Shown one piece after another: positions 32,018 through 40,955 of a stretch of DNA of 41,003 nt. The notes below the pieces were generated by a model that had not been told where the DNA came from, did no database searches, and was given only the letters and a program-made list of their open reading frames with translations. The stretch is taken from positions 1-41,003 of the forward strand of contig JAFZSR010000013.1 in the NCBI GenBank assembly GCA_017619275.1, written 5' to 3'. The first letter of the stretch is position 1; the number at the start of each line of letters is the position of its first letter. The position numbers were made by a program, and so were the translations under genes. Source of the DNA: Prevotella sp. (GTDB lineage: Bacteria > Bacteroidota > Bacteroidia > Bacteroidales > Bacteroidaceae).

Positions 32018-33484
32018 TTACTGCTCGGCCAGGTTGCGGCGGGCATCAAGCGCCAGGAAGATGAACAGCAGGAAGGTGAAGCCCCACAGCGAGGAGCCTC
32101 CATAGCTGAAGAAAGGCAACGGGATGCCGATGACGGGCGTGAGGCCCAGCACCATCCCCACGTTGATGAACACATGGAAGAGAAACACCGATAGTACGCA
32201 ATAGCCATAGACACGCGCAAAGGTGGTGGTTTGTCGCTCGGCCAGGTGGATGAGCCTGAGGATGAGCAACAGGAACAGCACCAGCACGCTTGCCGCACCG
32301 ATGAAACCCTCTTCCTCGCCCACGGTGCAGAAGATGAAGTCGGTGTCTTGTTCGGGCACGTATTTCAGCTTGGTCTGCGTGCCGTTGAGGAATCCCTTGC
32401 CCTCCAGTCCGCCCGAACCGATGGCAATCTCGCTCTGGTGAACGTTGTAGCCAGCGCCGCGCAGGTCCTCCTCCAGTCCAAGCAGCACGTTGATGCGGGT
32501 TCGTTGGTGTTCTTGCAGCATGTTGTTGAGCGCATAGTCGGCACCGTGGAAAAACACCAGCGACCCCACGGCGAAGATGGCTATCCACAAATAGTTGCGC
32601 AGTTGCGTGTTGAAGGCCTCCCATAGCAGCCAGGCCACAAGCAGCACGCTCACCATCAGCTGTATCCAGTAGATGTCGAAAGGAATGACATACACCGAGA
32701 AGGCCAGGCAGGCGGCCGTGACGCCCAAGCAGGCTGCCACGGCGATAAGTGCTTGATGCCAGTTGCGCAGATAGACCCCAATCATGACCGACGAGAACAC
32801 TTGTATGGCCAGCAGCACGGCAAAGCGCCCGATGTGGGTGGGCGTGTCGAAGAGCAGGGGCTGGCTGAAGCGGATGCCCACCACGAAATAGAACACGGCG
32901 GCCACGGCGGTGAAGAGCACGCTGCCCGTCATGCCCTCGCGATAGAGCATCAGGAAGAAAGCCAGGTAGACCAGTGCCGAACCCGTCTCGCGTTGCAGCA
33001 CGATGAACAGCATGGGGGCGAAGATGATGGCCAGCGTCTTCAAGAAGTCGCGCCATCGGTGGATGTCGTATTCGCGCACCGACATGAACTTGGCCAGTGC
33101 CAGGGCGGTGGCAAACTTGGCAAACTCGGCTGGCTGCAGGCGTAGCGGCCCCAGCACCAGCCACGAGCGTGAACCCTTGATGGTCACGGGGTTGAAGATG
33201 GTGGCAAACAGCAGCAACAGCATCAGCCCGTAGATCACGTAGGCGAAAGTGCTGTAGTAGCGGTCGTCGAGCAGCATGATTACCAGGGCCAGCACCAGCG
33301 ATGTGCCTATCCACACTATCTGCATGCCACTGCGCGTGTCGAGTGATAGCAGGTTGGTGTCGGCACCGAAGTCGTAGCTCGCACCACACACGCTCACCCA
33401 CCCGAAGGCCAGCAGACCCAGGTAGAAGACAATCGTCAGGTAGTCGATAGAGCGAAGCACGCCCTTGGGCTTCTCGTTGTTCAT
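32018..33484 (-). CDS. rodA: RodA peptidoglycan polymerase (SEDS family)
   Basis: A 488-residue polytopic protein with about ten membrane helices. SEDS proteins polymerise glycan strands together with a class B penicillin-binding protein; RodA does so in the elongation machinery. Signature stretches are IKGSRSWLVLGPLRLQPAEF, AIGSGGLEGKGFLNGTQTK, YVPEQDTDFIFCTVGEEEGF and IGIPLPFFSYGGSSL. The start MNNEKPKGVLRSIDYL at 33484 is preferred over longer frames, which would read through the promoter DNA. It is longer than E. coli RodA (about 370), as is usual in Bacteroidota. It stands alone here, without mreBCD or the PBP2 gene. Two candidate promoters lie upstream. Confidence 0.93.
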   Translation of the reverse strand: MNNEKPKGVLRSIDYLTIVFYLGLLAFGWVSVCGASYDFGADTNLLSLDTRSGMQIVWIGTSLVLALVIMLLDDRYYSTFAYVIYGLMLLLLFATIFNPVTIKGSRSWLVLGPLRLQPAEFAKFATALALAKFMSVREYDIHRWRDFLKTLAIIFAPMLFIVLQRETGSALVYLAFFLMLYREGMTGSVLFTAVAAVFYFVVGIRFSQPLLFDTPTHIGRFAVLLAIQVFSSVMIGVYLRNWHQALIAVAACLGVTAACLAFSVYVIPFDIYWIQLMVSVLLVAWLLWEAFNTQLRNYLWIAIFAVGSLVFFHGADYALNNMLQEHQRTRINVLLGLEEDLRGAGYNVHQSEIAIGSGGLEGKGFLNGTQTKLKYVPEQDTDFIFCTVGEEEGFIGAASVLVLFLLLILRLIHLAERQTTTFARVYGYCVLSVFLFHVFINVGMVLGLTPVIGIPLPFFSYGGSSLWGFTFLLFIFLALDARRNLAEQ

Positions 33485-33509
33485 GGCTTGATAGCTGGAA
33501 AAGTGGCTG

Positions 33510-33541
33510 CAAAGGTACGAATAAGCGAGGGAAAAAGCAAA
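33510..33541 (-). promoter_or_regulatory. Proximal rodA promoter
   Basis: Minus-strand TTTG (33538-33541), a 20-base spacer, then TACCTTTG (33510-33517), 25 bases before the rodA start. Confidence 0.7.
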
Positions 33542-33598
33542 AGAAGAAGGAAATTTTTTCTTTTGATTCTTCCGAGCGACAGTACCTTCGGCGATAGC

Positions 33599-33630
33599 CA
33601 AAGGTACGAAGAAGCGAGGGAAAAAACAAA
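33599..33630 (-). promoter_or_regulatory. Distal rodA promoter (duplicate)
   Basis: Minus-strand TTTG (33627-33630), a 20-base spacer, then TACCTTTG (33599-33606). It is the counterpart of the proximal rodA promoter in the second module copy. Confidence 0.55.
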
Positions 33631-33648
33631 ATAAAAAAGCTTTTTTCT

Positions 33649-33679
33649 TTTGCTTTCACAAAATAAATGATTACCTTTG
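33649..33679 (+). promoter_or_regulatory. Promoter of the aspartate aminotransferase gene
   Basis: TTTG (33649-33652), a 19-base spacer and TACCTTTG (33672-33679), 33 bases before the start codon. Confidence 0.75.
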
Positions 33680-33712
33680 CACGTTGAAAAGATACTTAAC
33701 GAAACATTCACC

Positions 33713-34927
33713 ATGGCAAAACTATCCAATCGTCTGCAGCGACTGGCTCCATCAGCCACGCTGGCCATGTCGCAGAAAAGCGCCGAGATGAAGGCGCAGG
33801 GCATTGATGTGATTAACATGAGCGTGGGCGAACCCGATTTCAACACGCCCGACCATATCAAGGAGGCCGCCAAGTTGGCCATCGACCAGAACTACTCGCG
33901 CTATAGCCCCGTGCCTGGATATGCCGACCTGCGCGAGGCCATCAGCCACAAGCTGAAGCAGGAGAACGGACTCGACTACTCGCCTAGCGAGATACTGGTG
34001 AGTAATGGTGCCAAGCAGAGCGTCTGCAACACGGTGATGGCGCTGGTGAACCCCGGCGACGAGGTCATCATCCCCGCCCCCTACTGGGTGAGCTATCCGC
34101 AGATGGCATTGCTGGCCGGTGCCACTCCCGTCACTGTGCAGGCCACCTTCGAGCAGGACTTCAAGATGACCCCACAGCAGCTTGAGGCCGCCATCACCCC
34201 CAAGACGCGGCTTCTCATCCTCTGCTCACCCAGCAATCCCACAGGCTCCGTCTATAATAAAGAGGAACTGCGCGCACTCGCGAACATTATATTAAAGTAC
34301 GACGATATTTATGTGCTGGCCGACGAAATCTACGAGCACATCAACTATGTGGGCCACCATGAGTCGATAGCGCAGTTCCCCGGCATGAAAGAGCGCACCA
34401 TCGTGGTGAACGGCGTGAGCAAGGCTTATGCCATGACGGGCTGGCGCATTGGCTACATTGCCGCCCCCGAGTGGATAGTGAAAGGCTGCAACAAGCTGCA
34501 GGGCCAGTACACCAGCGGGCCTTGCAGCGTGAGCCAAAAGGCGGCGCTGGCTGCCTACGAGCAGAGTCAGCAATGCGTGGAAGAGATGCGCCTGGCCTTC
34601 CTGCGCCGGCGCGACCTCATCGTGGAGCTGGCCAAGGACATCCCCGGACTGGAGGTGAACGTGCCACAGGGCGCCTTCTACCTCTTCCCCAAGTGCAGCA
34701 GCTTCTATGGCGGTTCGGTGTGTTGTGGCACCGCCACAACAAAAAGGACCATCAACAACAGCACCGATCTGGCCCTCTACCTGCTCGAAGAAGCCCATGT
34801 GGCCACTGTGGGCGGCGATGCATTTGGCGATCCCGACTGCTTCAGAATGAGCTACGCAACCAGCGACGACAACATCCGCGAGGCTATGCGGCGCATTAAA
34901 GAAGCCTTGGCAAAGCTGGAGAAATAA
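33713..34927 (+). CDS. Aspartate aminotransferase, PLP-dependent class I (Ib-type)
   Basis: A 404-residue fold-type I aminotransferase moving the amino group between aspartate and 2-oxoglutarate; prephenate activity is possible in this subgroup. Visible residues are the INMSVGEPDFNTP opening (35-47), YSPVPGYADLREAI (65-77), SNGAKQS (98-104), PSNPTG (173-178) with Asn175, LADEIYEH (202-209) with Asp204, and the PLP Lys237 in VNGVSKAYAMTGWRIGY with Arg245 nearby. The start MAKLSNRL at 33713 is preferred because a longer frame from 33677 begins inside the promoter. The gene is monocistronic, divergent from rodA. Confidence 0.93.
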   Translation: MAKLSNRLQRLAPSATLAMSQKSAEMKAQGIDVINMSVGEPDFNTPDHIKEAAKLAIDQNYSRYSPVPGYADLREAISHKLKQENGLDYSPSEILVSNGAKQSVCNTVMALVNPGDEVIIPAPYWVSYPQMALLAGATPVTVQATFEQDFKMTPQQLEAAITPKTRLLILCSPSNPTGSVYNKEELRALANIILKYDDIYVLADEIYEHINYVGHHESIAQFPGMKERTIVVNGVSKAYAMTGWRIGYIAAPEWIVKGCNKLQGQYTSGPCSVSQKAALAAYEQSQQCVEEMRLAFLRRRDLIVELAKDIPGLEVNVPQGAFYLFPKCSSFYGGSVCCGTATTKRTINNSTDLALYLLEEAHVATVGGDAFGDPDCFRMSYATSDDNIREAMRRIKEALAKLEK

Positions 34928-34979
34928 AAAAATGAGAGTTAAACGTTGTTAAATCCTGCCGAAGTCCACATTTTTGTGT

Positions 34980-34987
34980 TATCTTTG
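34980..34987 (+). promoter_or_regulatory. -7 element of the exbB-tonB operon
   Basis: TATCTTTG, a full match, 110 bases before exbB. No TTTG at the usual distance. The leader between is AT-rich and holds no clear structure. Confidence 0.55.
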
Positions 34988-35097
34988 TGCCGAAATATGC
35001 TATCTATACCTGACAAAGTACATCTCAATTGGCGTAACTGTCAACAATTCGATATTTTATAACTTAATTTATTTAATAACTTAAAAACAAAAAATTT

Positions 35098-35949
35098 ATG
35101 GCAACACAGCAAGCAGCTGCTCCCGCAGCAAAGAATGCCCCCAAGGCTAAAAGTACAAGCAGCATCGGTATTAAAGATGCTATTTGGGTAATCGTGGTTT
35201 GCGCTATCATCGCATTCTGCAACTTCTTCTTCAACTTCGGTCAGGCCTCGAACTTCGAGGGTGGCGATCCCGAAGGCGGCAGCCCACTGAACATCTGGGG
35301 TACCATCTTCAAGGGCGGTGTTATCGTGCCTGTGATCCACACTCTGTTGCTCACCGTGCTCTGCATGTGTATCGAGCGCGTCATCGCTCTGAGCAAGTGC
35401 ATCGGTAAGGAGAAGCTCGCCACATTCGTGGGCAAGATTAAGAAGGACATCAAGGCTAAGGACTTCGACGCCGCTCTGAAGGACTGCGACAAGCAGGGTG
35501 GAAGCGTGGCTAACGTGGTTCGCGCAGCCGTCATGGCTTACAAAGAGGCCGACGCTACCTCTGGCATCAAGAAGGAAGTGAAGATGGCCCGCATCCAGCA
35601 GGCTCACGAGGAGGCTATCGCCGTGGAGATGCCTACGCTCACCATGAACCTCCCCATCATCGCTACAATCGTTACGCTGGGTACTCTTACCGGTCTGCTC
35701 GGTACTGTGGTAGGTATGATCAAGTCGTTCCAGGCTCTGGCACAGGGCGGTGGCGGTGACTCCGTCGAGTTGTCGGCTGGTATCTCTGAGGCTCTGATTA
35801 ACACGGCCTTCGGTATCGGTACTTCTTGGCTCGCCGTTGTAGGCTACAACTTCTTCACCAACCGCATCGATAAGATTGCGTTTGCACTGGACGAGATTGG
35901 TTATTCAATTGCACAGACCTACGCTGCTACTCACACCGACGAAGCTTAA
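35098..35949 (+). CDS. exbB: ExbB/MotA/TolQ-type proton channel subunit
   Basis: The protein has 283 residues. With ExbD it forms the inner-membrane proton channel that energises TonB. An extra N-terminal helix (about 23-43, IKDAIWVIVVCAIIAFCNFF) precedes the three family helices: about 76-100 (VIVPVIHTLLLTVLCMCIE), 180-205 (NLPIIATIVTLGTLTGLLGT with VVGMIKSF) and 222-248 (GISEALINTAFGIGTSWLA). These include the conserved Thr- and Gly-rich TLTGLLGTVVGMI and the ISEALINTAFG motif. It is the first gene of a six-gene operon, 36 bases before the first exbD. Confidence 0.93.
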   Translation: MATQQAAAPAAKNAPKAKSTSSIGIKDAIWVIVVCAIIAFCNFFFNFGQASNFEGGDPEGGSPLNIWGTIFKGGVIVPVIHTLLLTVLCMCIERVIALSKCIGKEKLATFVGKIKKDIKAKDFDAALKDCDKQGGSVANVVRAAVMAYKEADATSGIKKEVKMARIQQAHEEAIAVEMPTLTMNLPIIATIVTLGTLTGLLGTVVGMIKSFQALAQGGGGDSVELSAGISEALINTAFGIGTSWLAVVGYNFFTNRIDKIAFALDEIGYSIAQTYAATHTDEA

Positions 35950-35985
35950 TTTTCACATTAGCCCACTCTTAAAACCATTACGACT

Positions 35986-36726
35986 ATGGCTAAAATGAAG
36001 ATTAAGAAAAACGACGTCTGGATTGACATGACACCCATGTCCGACGTGATGGTGCTGCTGCTCACCTTCTTCATGCTGAGCGCCAACTTCGTGAAGAACG
36101 AAGTGGTGAAGGTGGTCACGCCGCAATCGCGTACGGAGGTGAAAGTGCCGTCAACCGCGACGCTCGACATTACCATCGACTCGCTTGGACGTGTCTATAT
36201 AGGCACCGACAAGGTGGTCACGATGGAATACGCATTGGACACACTGCTGTCCAAGGAGTTTAGCAAGTACAAGGACAAGCTGGGGGCACAGAACAAGGAG
36301 CTTCGCGCCACGTTCAAAGCCGAGACACAGCTTGGCGTGCCCATGGAGCGCATGGCTGAATATTTGGCTATGACCAACCATGAGGCAAAATCCAAACTGC
36401 TGAAGGAAAATGGACTGCCCCTCGACTCGGTGATCGAAATCCCCAACCCCAACGTGCAGTCGGGTAAGGATGTCTACAGCGAGTTCCAACTCTGGGTGAA
36501 GGCTATGAAGAACGGCTACAGGAAATGGTACAAAGACTTGGAGCGCAAAAAGGACAAGGGTGAGTCGATCGACGTTGACCTCAACACCACGCCCAGCAAG
36601 CTCGAGATTTGCATCAAGGCCGACAAGGACACTCCTTATGGCACGTTCAAGAAAGTCATCAACGAGCTGCAGGACATCAACGAGAGCCGCTACAAATTGC
36701 TTACACAGTATAAAAAGGAAGAATAA
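35986..36726 (+). CDS. exbD: ExbD-type biopolymer transport protein, first copy
   Basis: A 246-residue protein, long for ExbD (usually 130-160). The single N-terminal membrane helix carries the proton-relay Asp20 in TPMSDVMVLLLTFFML. The periplasmic domain is extended by about 90 residues, including SLGRVYIGTDKVV and the C-terminal IKADKDTPYGTFKKVINELQ typical of ExbD. Its stop is two bases before the start of the second exbD, so the two are translationally close. The long periplasmic part suggests a partner-specific role. Confidence 0.9.
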   Translation: MAKMKIKKNDVWIDMTPMSDVMVLLLTFFMLSANFVKNEVVKVVTPQSRTEVKVPSTATLDITIDSLGRVYIGTDKVVTMEYALDTLLSKEFSKYKDKLGAQNKELRATFKAETQLGVPMERMAEYLAMTNHEAKSKLLKENGLPLDSVIEIPNPNVQSGKDVYSEFQLWVKAMKNGYRKWYKDLERKKDKGESIDVDLNTTPSKLEICIKADKDTPYGTFKKVINELQDINESRYKLLTQYKKEE

Positions 36727-36728
36727 CT

Positions 36729-37583
36729 ATGGCTAAGAAAAAGGAAAGCAAACAGAAAAAGATGAATGTCCGAGTCGACTTCACGCCGATGGTGGACATG
36801 ATGATGCTTCTGATTACGTTCTTCATGCTGTGTACATCACTGGCTAAGCCTCAGGCTATGCACCTGACGATGCCGGCAAAGGACCAAAACCTGCAGGAGC
36901 AAGACAAGGATAAGTCGAAGACCGAGCTCACCGTGACGCTCTACCTCGCTCCCGAGGGAAAGCTCTATAGCTACATCATCGACAAGAAGGAGAAGTTCGG
37001 CGAAATCGACTATCTCGAAGAGGTGACCTACGGCAAGGAAGGCATTCGCAAGGTGCTCTCCGGCTACAACCCCTACAAGACCGCCGTCGCTCCCGTGCAG
37101 GCCGTCATCAATGCCAAAGCCGACCTCGACGGATGGTATTCCAAGCAGCCCAGCGGAAAAGATGACCCAACGATTAAGATTAGTGGTGGCGCCAGCACTG
37201 GTGCCGACACCATCCTCTCGATCAATGAGACCTACGACAAGGCCCTCATCATGATCAAGAAAGGTCATATCGATGTGGTGAAGAACGGACAGAAGGACCT
37301 CGACATGGCTCGCTTCCCCACCATCTTCAAGGAGATGGCTGCCGGAACAGAGAAGGCCGAGGAACTGGCTCCCACGCTCTCGGTGAACATCAAGCCGCTT
37401 GATGCCGCCACCTACGACGACCTGGTGAAGATTCTCGACGAGATGCAGATCTGCTGTATCGGTAAGTATGTGATTGCCGAGATGACTCCACAGGACTACC
37501 AGCTGCTGGGAACCGCCAAGACCAAGTTCCCCGGACTGCAGATGGCAGAAGAGCTGAAGGACTATCCTAAGAACGCAGAGTAA
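36729..37583 (+). CDS. exbD: ExbD-type biopolymer transport protein, second copy
   Basis: A 284-residue protein with a basic N-terminus (KKKESKQKKMNVRV), one membrane helix with Asp23 in FTPMVDMMMLLITFFML, and a long periplasmic domain. It shares the helix pattern with the upstream copy but little else, so the two probably form a hetero-dimer within the ExbB pentamer rather than being redundant; this is inference. It lies 32 bases before tonB. Confidence 0.88.
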   Translation: MAKKKESKQKKMNVRVDFTPMVDMMMLLITFFMLCTSLAKPQAMHLTMPAKDQNLQEQDKDKSKTELTVTLYLAPEGKLYSYIIDKKEKFGEIDYLEEVTYGKEGIRKVLSGYNPYKTAVAPVQAVINAKADLDGWYSKQPSGKDDPTIKISGGASTGADTILSINETYDKALIMIKKGHIDVVKNGQKDLDMARFPTIFKEMAAGTEKAEELAPTLSVNIKPLDAATYDDLVKILDEMQICCIGKYVIAEMTPQDYQLLGTAKTKFPGLQMAEELKDYPKNAE

Positions 37584-37615
37584 GTACTAATGTCTAACGT
37601 AATACCGAAAGAACT

Positions 37616-38458
37616 ATGGCAAAAATAGATCTATTAGACCAGAAATGGATTGATCTTGTCTTCGAAGGCAAGAACGAGGCATACGGTGCTTATAAGATTC
37701 GTCAGGACACCACCAAGCGCAACAACTTGGCCATGCTGTTCCTTCTCCTGGGAATAGCCGCCATCGTGGGCATCTTCTTTGCATGGGGCGGTATCGCCAA
37801 CGCCATCGCTGCCAGCGAAGAGCGTAATGAAGGAACCGAAGCCCTGGAGATGGTGATGGACGAGCAGGAAGAGGAAGAACAAGAGGAAGAGGAAATCGTC
37901 TACGACGTCCAGCCCGAGGAAGAGCAGGTTCAGCAGGACCAGCTGATGAACTCTGAGAAGTTCACCGACTACGCCATGGACGATGAGGCTCCTCAGGAAG
38001 TTACCAAGACACAGGACGAAACCGAGAAGAGCGATGTCGCTATTTCGTCGGTCACTTTCGACCAAGGTTCTGATGAAGGACAGCAAGTGCTGAAGCAGAA
38101 CGAGGTCGTGGTGGAAAAGGTTGAGCAGAAGGAAGAAGAGACCAAGGTATTCGAGGTCGTGGAGCAGATGCCCCAGTTCCCTGGTGGCGATGCAGCCCTG
38201 ATGCAGTACCTTTCTACTCACATCAAGTATCCTGTGGTGGCTGAGGAGAACGGCATCCAGGGACGTGTGGTTTGTACCTTCGTCGTTGAGCGCGATGGCT
38301 CCATCACCGACGTCCGCGTGGTGAAGAGCGTCGACCCCTCACTCGATAAGGAGGCCGTGCGCGTCATCAAGAGCATGCCGAAGTGGATTCCTGGTAAGCA
38401 GAACGGCTCAGCCGTGCGTGTGAAGTACACCGTACCTGTAACCTTCAGACTGCAGTAA
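37616..38458 (+). CDS. tonB: TonB energy transducer
   Basis: A 280-residue protein that passes the proton-motive force from ExbBD to TonB-dependent outer-membrane receptors. The N-terminus has the Bacteroidota-type NEAYGAYKIR motif (21-30), then a membrane helix (about 38-58). The periplasmic linker (about 65-180) is strongly acidic (EEEEQEEEEI) instead of the Pro-rich linker of proteobacterial TonB. The C-terminal TonB domain (about 195-280) carries FPGGDAALMQYLSTHIKYP and the final VRVKYTVPVTFRLQ strand. It is six bases before the phosphate-binding-like gene. Confidence 0.93.
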   Translation: MAKIDLLDQKWIDLVFEGKNEAYGAYKIRQDTTKRNNLAMLFLLLGIAAIVGIFFAWGGIANAIAASEERNEGTEALEMVMDEQEEEEQEEEEIVYDVQPEEEQVQQDQLMNSEKFTDYAMDDEAPQEVTKTQDETEKSDVAISSVTFDQGSDEGQQVLKQNEVVVEKVEQKEEETKVFEVVEQMPQFPGGDAALMQYLSTHIKYPVVAEENGIQGRVVCTFVVERDGSITDVRVVKSVDPSLDKEAVRVIKSMPKWIPGKQNGSAVRVKYTVPVTFRLQ

Positions 38459-38464
38459 ACGCAA

Positions 38465-39409
38465 ATGAACAAACGATTCAACATTCTTCAGATAGTTGGA
38501 TTAACTCTTATCATAGGCTTGCTCCCATCATGTGGGGGCAAGCCTACTAATACCAACTACGATGAGACGGCAAAGCTCTTTGCCGCCGACAAAAGCATCA
38601 GCCCCGTCATCGACGAGGCTTTCTACAGCTTCTACAACAAAACGCAGCGGCAGCTGTATCCGCTCTACATGAGCGAGCAGGAGGCCATCGACAGCCTCCT
38701 CGACCTCAAGGTCTATCTTGTGTTCACAACCCGCAAGTTGACCCCAAACGAAGAAAACATTATCACAAACAAGCAACATAAAGCCCGCCAACAGCCGTTG
38801 GCCTACGATGGTATGGCGCTCATCGTCAACAACGAGAACCCCGACACCGTCATCACCGTCGACAACTTCAAGAAAATCCTTTCCGGCGAAGTCAGCACTT
38901 GGAAAGAAATCTATCCTGAATCAAAGCTCGACACCATCCGCCTGGTCTTCGACACGCCAAAGTCGGCCACCGTCCGTTACTGCACCGACTCTATCCTGAA
39001 TGGAAACAAAATCTCGAATGCAGGCAACATCCGTGCCGTGGAAACCACAGGCGAGGTGATCGAATACGTTGAACGCCACAAGAACGCCATCGGCATTGTC
39101 GGTTCCATTTGGATCAACGACCAGCGCGACACCACCAATGTCACCTTCAAGCGCAATGTCACCGTGATGGCCGTGGGCACAACGCCCGTGCGTGCCGTGA
39201 AACCCTATCAATACTACATTGCCACGGCCGAATATCCCTTCATCCGCACCCTCTGGGCCATCTGCACCGACCCGCGTGGACAGGGTTCGCCCCGCCGCTT
39301 CTACAACTACCTCATCAATCCTGGCGAAGAGGGTCAGCTCGTGTTCTGGCGTGCAGGTCTCTATCCCGCCTGGACAGAATTTTTAGAGAGGAAAGTCGTG
39401 GTGGATTAA
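38465..39409 (+). CDS. PstS-like phosphate-binding lipoprotein
   Basis: The protein has 314 residues. A lipoprotein signal (LTLIIGLLPSC, lipid-anchored Cys23) is followed by a PstS-type substrate-binding domain, with ALIVNNENPDTVITVDNF, KKILSGEVSTWKEI, a central RLVFDTPKSATVRY segment and AIGIVGSIWI. In family members this fold binds phosphate in the periplasm. No PstCAB transporter is nearby; the gene sits instead between tonB and a TPR protein, six bases after tonB. It may capture a ligand for, or act as a partner of, the TonB system. The phosphate contact residues cannot be verified by eye. Confidence 0.8.
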   Translation: MNKRFNILQIVGLTLIIGLLPSCGGKPTNTNYDETAKLFAADKSISPVIDEAFYSFYNKTQRQLYPLYMSEQEAIDSLLDLKVYLVFTTRKLTPNEENIITNKQHKARQQPLAYDGMALIVNNENPDTVITVDNFKKILSGEVSTWKEIYPESKLDTIRLVFDTPKSATVRYCTDSILNGNKISNAGNIRAVETTGEVIEYVERHKNAIGIVGSIWINDQRDTTNVTFKRNVTVMAVGTTPVRAVKPYQYYIATAEYPFIRTLWAICTDPRGQGSPRRFYNYLINPGEEGQLVFWRAGLYPAWTEFLERKVVVD

Positions 39410-39500
39410 ACCTCCGTGGCGAAGATACCGTCAATAAGGAAAGCGCTGTCAACTCTATACAAACAACTTAATTATCAACCATTAAAAGCTAAAGAGCATT

Positions 39501-40955
39501 ATGAAAACAATTAAATATCTATTCATGGGCGCTATGCTGCTCAGCTTCAGCACCAGCGCATTGGCACAGGACGGCACAGCCGCCGACATCGCTGCCGTAA
39601 AGAACCTTATCCAGAGTAAGCCTGCAGACATGGCCAAGGCTATGAAGCCATTCTACAGCAAGAACAAGAAGAACGCCGAGAACTTGGTAGCCTTCGGTCG
39701 CGCCTTCTACGAGGCCAAGGACACTGCCAACGCTCGTATCGCTGCCAACAATGCCTTGACAGCTTCCAAGCGCCAGTATTCGCCGGCATACGTGCTGCTG
39801 GGCGACATCGCTGCCCTGGGCGATGACGGAGGAGAGGCCGCTGCAATGTACGAGCAGGCCATCTACTACGACAAGACCAACCCCGATCCCTATCGCAAGT
39901 ACGCCCTGGTCTACCGCAAGATCGATCCCGATGGCGCCGTGGCCAAGTTGGAGCAGCTGCGCAGCGAGGTTCCCTCCTATCCCGTTGACGCCCTCAAGGC
40001 TCACATCTATTATCTGTCGCTGAAGTATGGTCCCGCCATCGAGACCTACGCCAAGGTGCCCACCTCGCAGATGACGCGCTCCGACTTCATCGAGTATGCC
40101 AATGCGTGCTTCGTGCTGCAGCAGTACGAGCAGGGCTACAACGCCGCCAAGGCCGGACTGGCCAAGGAGCCCAACAACGGTACGCTCACCCGTCTGGCCA
40201 TGTTCTGCGCCAACAAGCTGAAGAAGTACGACGAGGCCGTCAGCCTGGCCGACGCCCTCTTCACCAAGGTGCACAAGGACAGCATCAACTACTCGCACCT
40301 CGACTATCTGAACTATGGCGACGCCCTCGTGGGCAATGGTCTTGCCGAGCAGGCCATCGAGAAGTACAAGCAGGGTCTGAGCCTGAAGGCCGACGACAGC
40401 GACCTCTCCGACCTGCACAAGTCGCTCTCCGATGCCTACAAGAGCCTGAAGGACTTCCCCAACGCCATCAGCAGCTATAAGGACTACCTGAACACTGCCA
40501 AGGAGCCCGATGCCATCGCTTACGCCGGACTGGGAACCCTCAACATGAACTATGCTCGCTCCTTCACCGAGGAAGACCAGAAGGACCAGCAGACAGCCGC
40601 TTTGCAGGAGACCGACAAGGTGTGGGGCGACCTCATCGAGAAGTTCCCCGATGCAGCCGAGTATGGCCTGTTCCAGCGCGCCACTGTCAACGCCATGATG
40701 GACCCCGACAGCAAGGAAGGCCTGGCTAAGCCCTACTTCGAGCAGCTCATCGAGAAGATTACTGCACGCGAGGACCGCGACGCCACCGACAACACCCGCT
40801 TGGAGAAGAGCTATCGCTACTTGATGTTCTACTACTACTCCATCGTGAAGGACAACAAGATGGCACTCGACTATGCCAACAAGATCCTGGAGGTGAAGCC
40901 CGACGACGAGGGTATCCAGAAGGTTGTTGAGTCGCTCAGCAAAGTAGTTAAATAA
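39501..40955 (+). CDS. Periplasmic tetratricopeptide-repeat protein
   Basis: The product is 484 residues. A signal peptide (about 1-22, YLFMGAMLLSFSTSALAQ) precedes a nearly continuous array of TPR-like helix pairs from about residue 45 to the end, for example YAKVPTSQMTRSDFIEYANA, LDYLNYGDALVGNGLAEQAI and AIAYAGLGTLNMNYARSF. TPR arrays bind other proteins. It is the last gene of the exbB-tonB operon, 91 bases after the PstS-like gene, so it probably works with those membrane and periplasmic partners. No enzymatic motif is seen. The window ends 48 bases later without a terminator. Confidence 0.85.
   Translation: MKTIKYLFMGAMLLSFSTSALAQDGTAADIAAVKNLIQSKPADMAKAMKPFYSKNKKNAENLVAFGRAFYEAKDTANARIAANNALTASKRQYSPAYVLLGDIAALGDDGGEAAAMYEQAIYYDKTNPDPYRKYALVYRKIDPDGAVAKLEQLRSEVPSYPVDALKAHIYYLSLKYGPAIETYAKVPTSQMTRSDFIEYANACFVLQQYEQGYNAAKAGLAKEPNNGTLTRLAMFCANKLKKYDEAVSLADALFTKVHKDSINYSHLDYLNYGDALVGNGLAEQAIEKYKQGLSLKADDSDLSDLHKSLSDAYKSLKDFPNAISSYKDYLNTAKEPDAIAYAGLGTLNMNYARSFTEEDQKDQQTAALQETDKVWGDLIEKFPDAAEYGLFQRATVNAMMDPDSKEGLAKPYFEQLIEKITAREDRDATDNTRLEKSYRYLMFYYYSIVKDNKMALDYANKILEVKPDDEGIQKVVESLSKVVK

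Larger units (their letters stand above)
33510..33679. repeat. Tandem duplication of a divergent promoter module (89-base period)
   Basis: 33510-33590 and 33599-33679 are related in order and spacing. Each begins CAAAGGTACGAA, continues AAGCGAGGGAAAAA and TTTTTTCTTTTG, and carries a plus-strand -7-like box exactly 73 bases from its start: TACCTTCG at 33583 in the first copy, TACCTTTG at 33672 in the second. The first 40 bases of the two copies differ at five positions. Confidence 0.75.

Noticed and set aside
32046-33659. Second minus-strand frame of 537 codons overlapping rodA
   Set aside because: RodA in the other frame has all family motifs; this frame is Arg/His/Ala-rich and runs through the promoter DNA.
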